This document shows, piece by piece, positions 5,851 to 6,570 of a stretch of 6,570 nucleotides of DNA. Position numbers and translations under genes: made by a program. This DNA is from Gammaproteobacteria bacterium. Lineage in GTDB: Bacteria > Pseudomonadota > Gammaproteobacteria > Steroidobacterales > Rariloculaceae. Within the stretch, counting starts at the first letter, position 1; every line of letters begins with the position of its first letter. The stretch lies in NCBI GenBank assembly GCA_016927175.1, contig JAFGNC010000459.1:1-6570 (forward strand), given 5' to 3'. Under the pieces are notes generated by a model, which was not told the DNA's origin, searched no databases, and saw nothing but the letters and a program-made list of their open reading frames with translations.

Positions 5851-6420
5851 ATGTTTGAAATCGGAAAGAAGGGCTCGGACAAGGGCCAGCCTGCGGCGGA
5901 ACAACCTCATCAAGCGGCGCCGACCGCATCGGAGCCGGCCAGGCGCGCGCCGTCGGCCTCGCGCGAGCCGGCCGTGATCGGCCCGTCGATCCGCATCGAC
6001 GGCGACGTGCGCGGCGAGGAAAACCTGCTGATCGAGGGCGAGGTCAAGGGTACCGTTCACCTGAAGGACAACAGCCTCGTGATCGGCAGCCAGGGCCGCG
6101 TCAAGGCGAATGTCTACGCTCAGTCGATCGAGGTCGAGGGCCTGATGGAAGGCGATCTCTACGCCTCCGACAGGATCAACGTGCGCAAGAGCGCGCAGGT
6201 CAGAGGCAACATCACGGCGCCGCGCGTCAGTCTCGAGGACGGCGCGCAGTTCAAGGGCTCCATCGAGATGGATGCCCAGGCCGTCGAGGCCGCGCTCGGC
6301 AAGAACCGCAGCGGCAACAGCGTCGCGTCGCTGAACGGCGGCAAGACCGGCTCGCAGCCGGGCAAGCCCGGAGCGGAAGCGAATCCGCCGGGATCGGCCG
6401 CGGCCGCGAAACAGCACTGA
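5851..6420 (+). CDS. Bactofilin (polymer-forming cytoskeletal protein)
   Basis: Bactofilins assemble without nucleotides into filaments or membrane-associated patches. They help place cell-wall enzymes and shape-determining proteins on the cytoplasmic side of the inner membrane. The 189-residue protein has the family layout: a short N-terminus (MFEIGKK), a disordered Pro/Ala/Glu-rich region to about residue 40, a compact right-handed beta-helix domain (about 42-138) and a disordered Gly/Ala/Pro-rich tail. The beta-helix shows the usual short repeats with glycines at turns: IRIDGDVRGEENLLIEGEVK, SLVIGSQGRVKANVYA, IEVEGLMEGDLYA, INVRKSAQVRGNITAPRV and LEDGAQFKGSIEM. The ATG at 5851 is preceded by a weak purine-rich stretch (aggg, 5840-5843). 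No M23 peptidase gene, a frequent bactofilin partner, is visible in the window. Family certain from the repeat pattern; the specific role (shape, stalk, motility, division) is not readable. Confidence 0.93.
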   Translation: MFEIGKKGSDKGQPAAEQPHQAAPTASEPARRAPSASREPAVIGPSIRIDGDVRGEENLLIEGEVKGTVHLKDNSLVIGSQGRVKANVYAQSIEVEGLMEGDLYASDRINVRKSAQVRGNITAPRVSLEDGAQFKGSIEMDAQAVEAALGKNRSGNSVASLNGGKTGSQPGKPGAEANPPGSAAAAKQH

Positions 6421-6435
6421 ACGCCCGCGCCGGCA

Positions 6436-6459
6436 GCGAGGGTCCGTTCGGGCCCTCGC
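6436..6459 (+). terminator. Strong 10-bp hairpin after the bactofilin gene, probable terminator
   Basis: gcgagggtcc (6436-6445) pairs with gggccctcgc (6450-6459), with one G-U pair and a four-base loop (gttc). It starts 16 bases after the bactofilin stop. No T tract follows, as is common in GC-rich genomes. A second, overlapping stem (cgcgcc 6459-6464 with ggcgcg 6469-6474) could form instead. From 6460 to the end of the window I see no supportable gene. Confidence 0.5.
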
Positions 6460-6570
6460 GCGCCCGCCGGCGCGTGCCCTGCCGAGCGCACACGCTTGCC
6501 TCTGCGCCGGCTCCGAAACGTACGCCCTGCCGCCGCGCCGAAGGCCCGGCTCGGGATACGAACCCGCAAC

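Noticed and set aside
5766..5858. 30-codon frame whose stop overlaps the bactofilin start codon, a possible leader peptide
   Set aside because: No ribosome binding site precedes its ATG, its composition is unremarkable, and a short open frame of this length is expected by chance.
1..6570. A defence, CRISPR, toxin-antitoxin, biosynthetic or mobile system in the window
   Set aside because: All intact genes belong to housekeeping, envelope or unknown membrane families. No spaced direct repeats, transposase, integrase, recombinase or paired small genes are present.

Overview
The window is GC-rich, densely coding DNA with every supported gene on the + strand. High GC, GC-ending codons, AAGGAG-type ribosome binding sites and this gene mix (secreted Ig-like/fibronectin protein, glutaryl-CoA dehydrogenase, cardiolipin-synthase-like enzyme, bactofilin) suggest a chromosomal segment of a proteobacterium, perhaps a GC-rich gammaproteobacterium. 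That assignment is inference, since no rRNA or phylogenetic marker is present.

Layout. Positions 1-620 hold the 3' end of a gene for an extracellular modular protein: a Pro-Thr-Asp linker, one Ig-like/cadherin-like domain and one fibronectin type III domain. A perfect 13-bp inverted repeat separates it from a glutaryl-CoA dehydrogenase gene (682-1845). After a 134-base leader with a possible -10 box and two hairpins comes a short MetE-like, B12-independent methionine synthase family protein (1980-3098). Directly behind its stop lies what reads as a decayed 3' fragment of an AlkB-family dioxygenase gene (about 3099-3297), which has lost its 5' part and appears frameshifted. Then follow a phospholipase D/cardiolipin-synthase-like membrane enzyme (3450-4724, TTG start), an unrecognised polytopic membrane protein (4810-5670), and a bactofilin (5851-6420) with a strong hairpin after its stop. 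Positions 6460-6570 hold no gene I can support.

The genes do not form one pathway. They cover amino-acid catabolism (gcdH), one-carbon/methionine chemistry (MetE-like), membrane lipid synthesis (cls-like), an unknown inner-membrane function and the cytoskeleton/cell envelope (bactofilin). Most gaps contain GC-rich inverted repeats without a T tract, so several short transcription units are more likely than one long operon; only the cls-like gene and the membrane-protein gene might be co-transcribed.

I see no mobile element, CRISPR array, rRNA, tRNA or defence system, and no evidence of an undescribed multi-gene system. The points most worth a second look are the alkB remnant, the Lys-to-Arg change in the first HKD motif of the cls-like enzyme, the uncharacterised membrane protein, and the stand-alone MetE-like catalytic domain with its structured leader.
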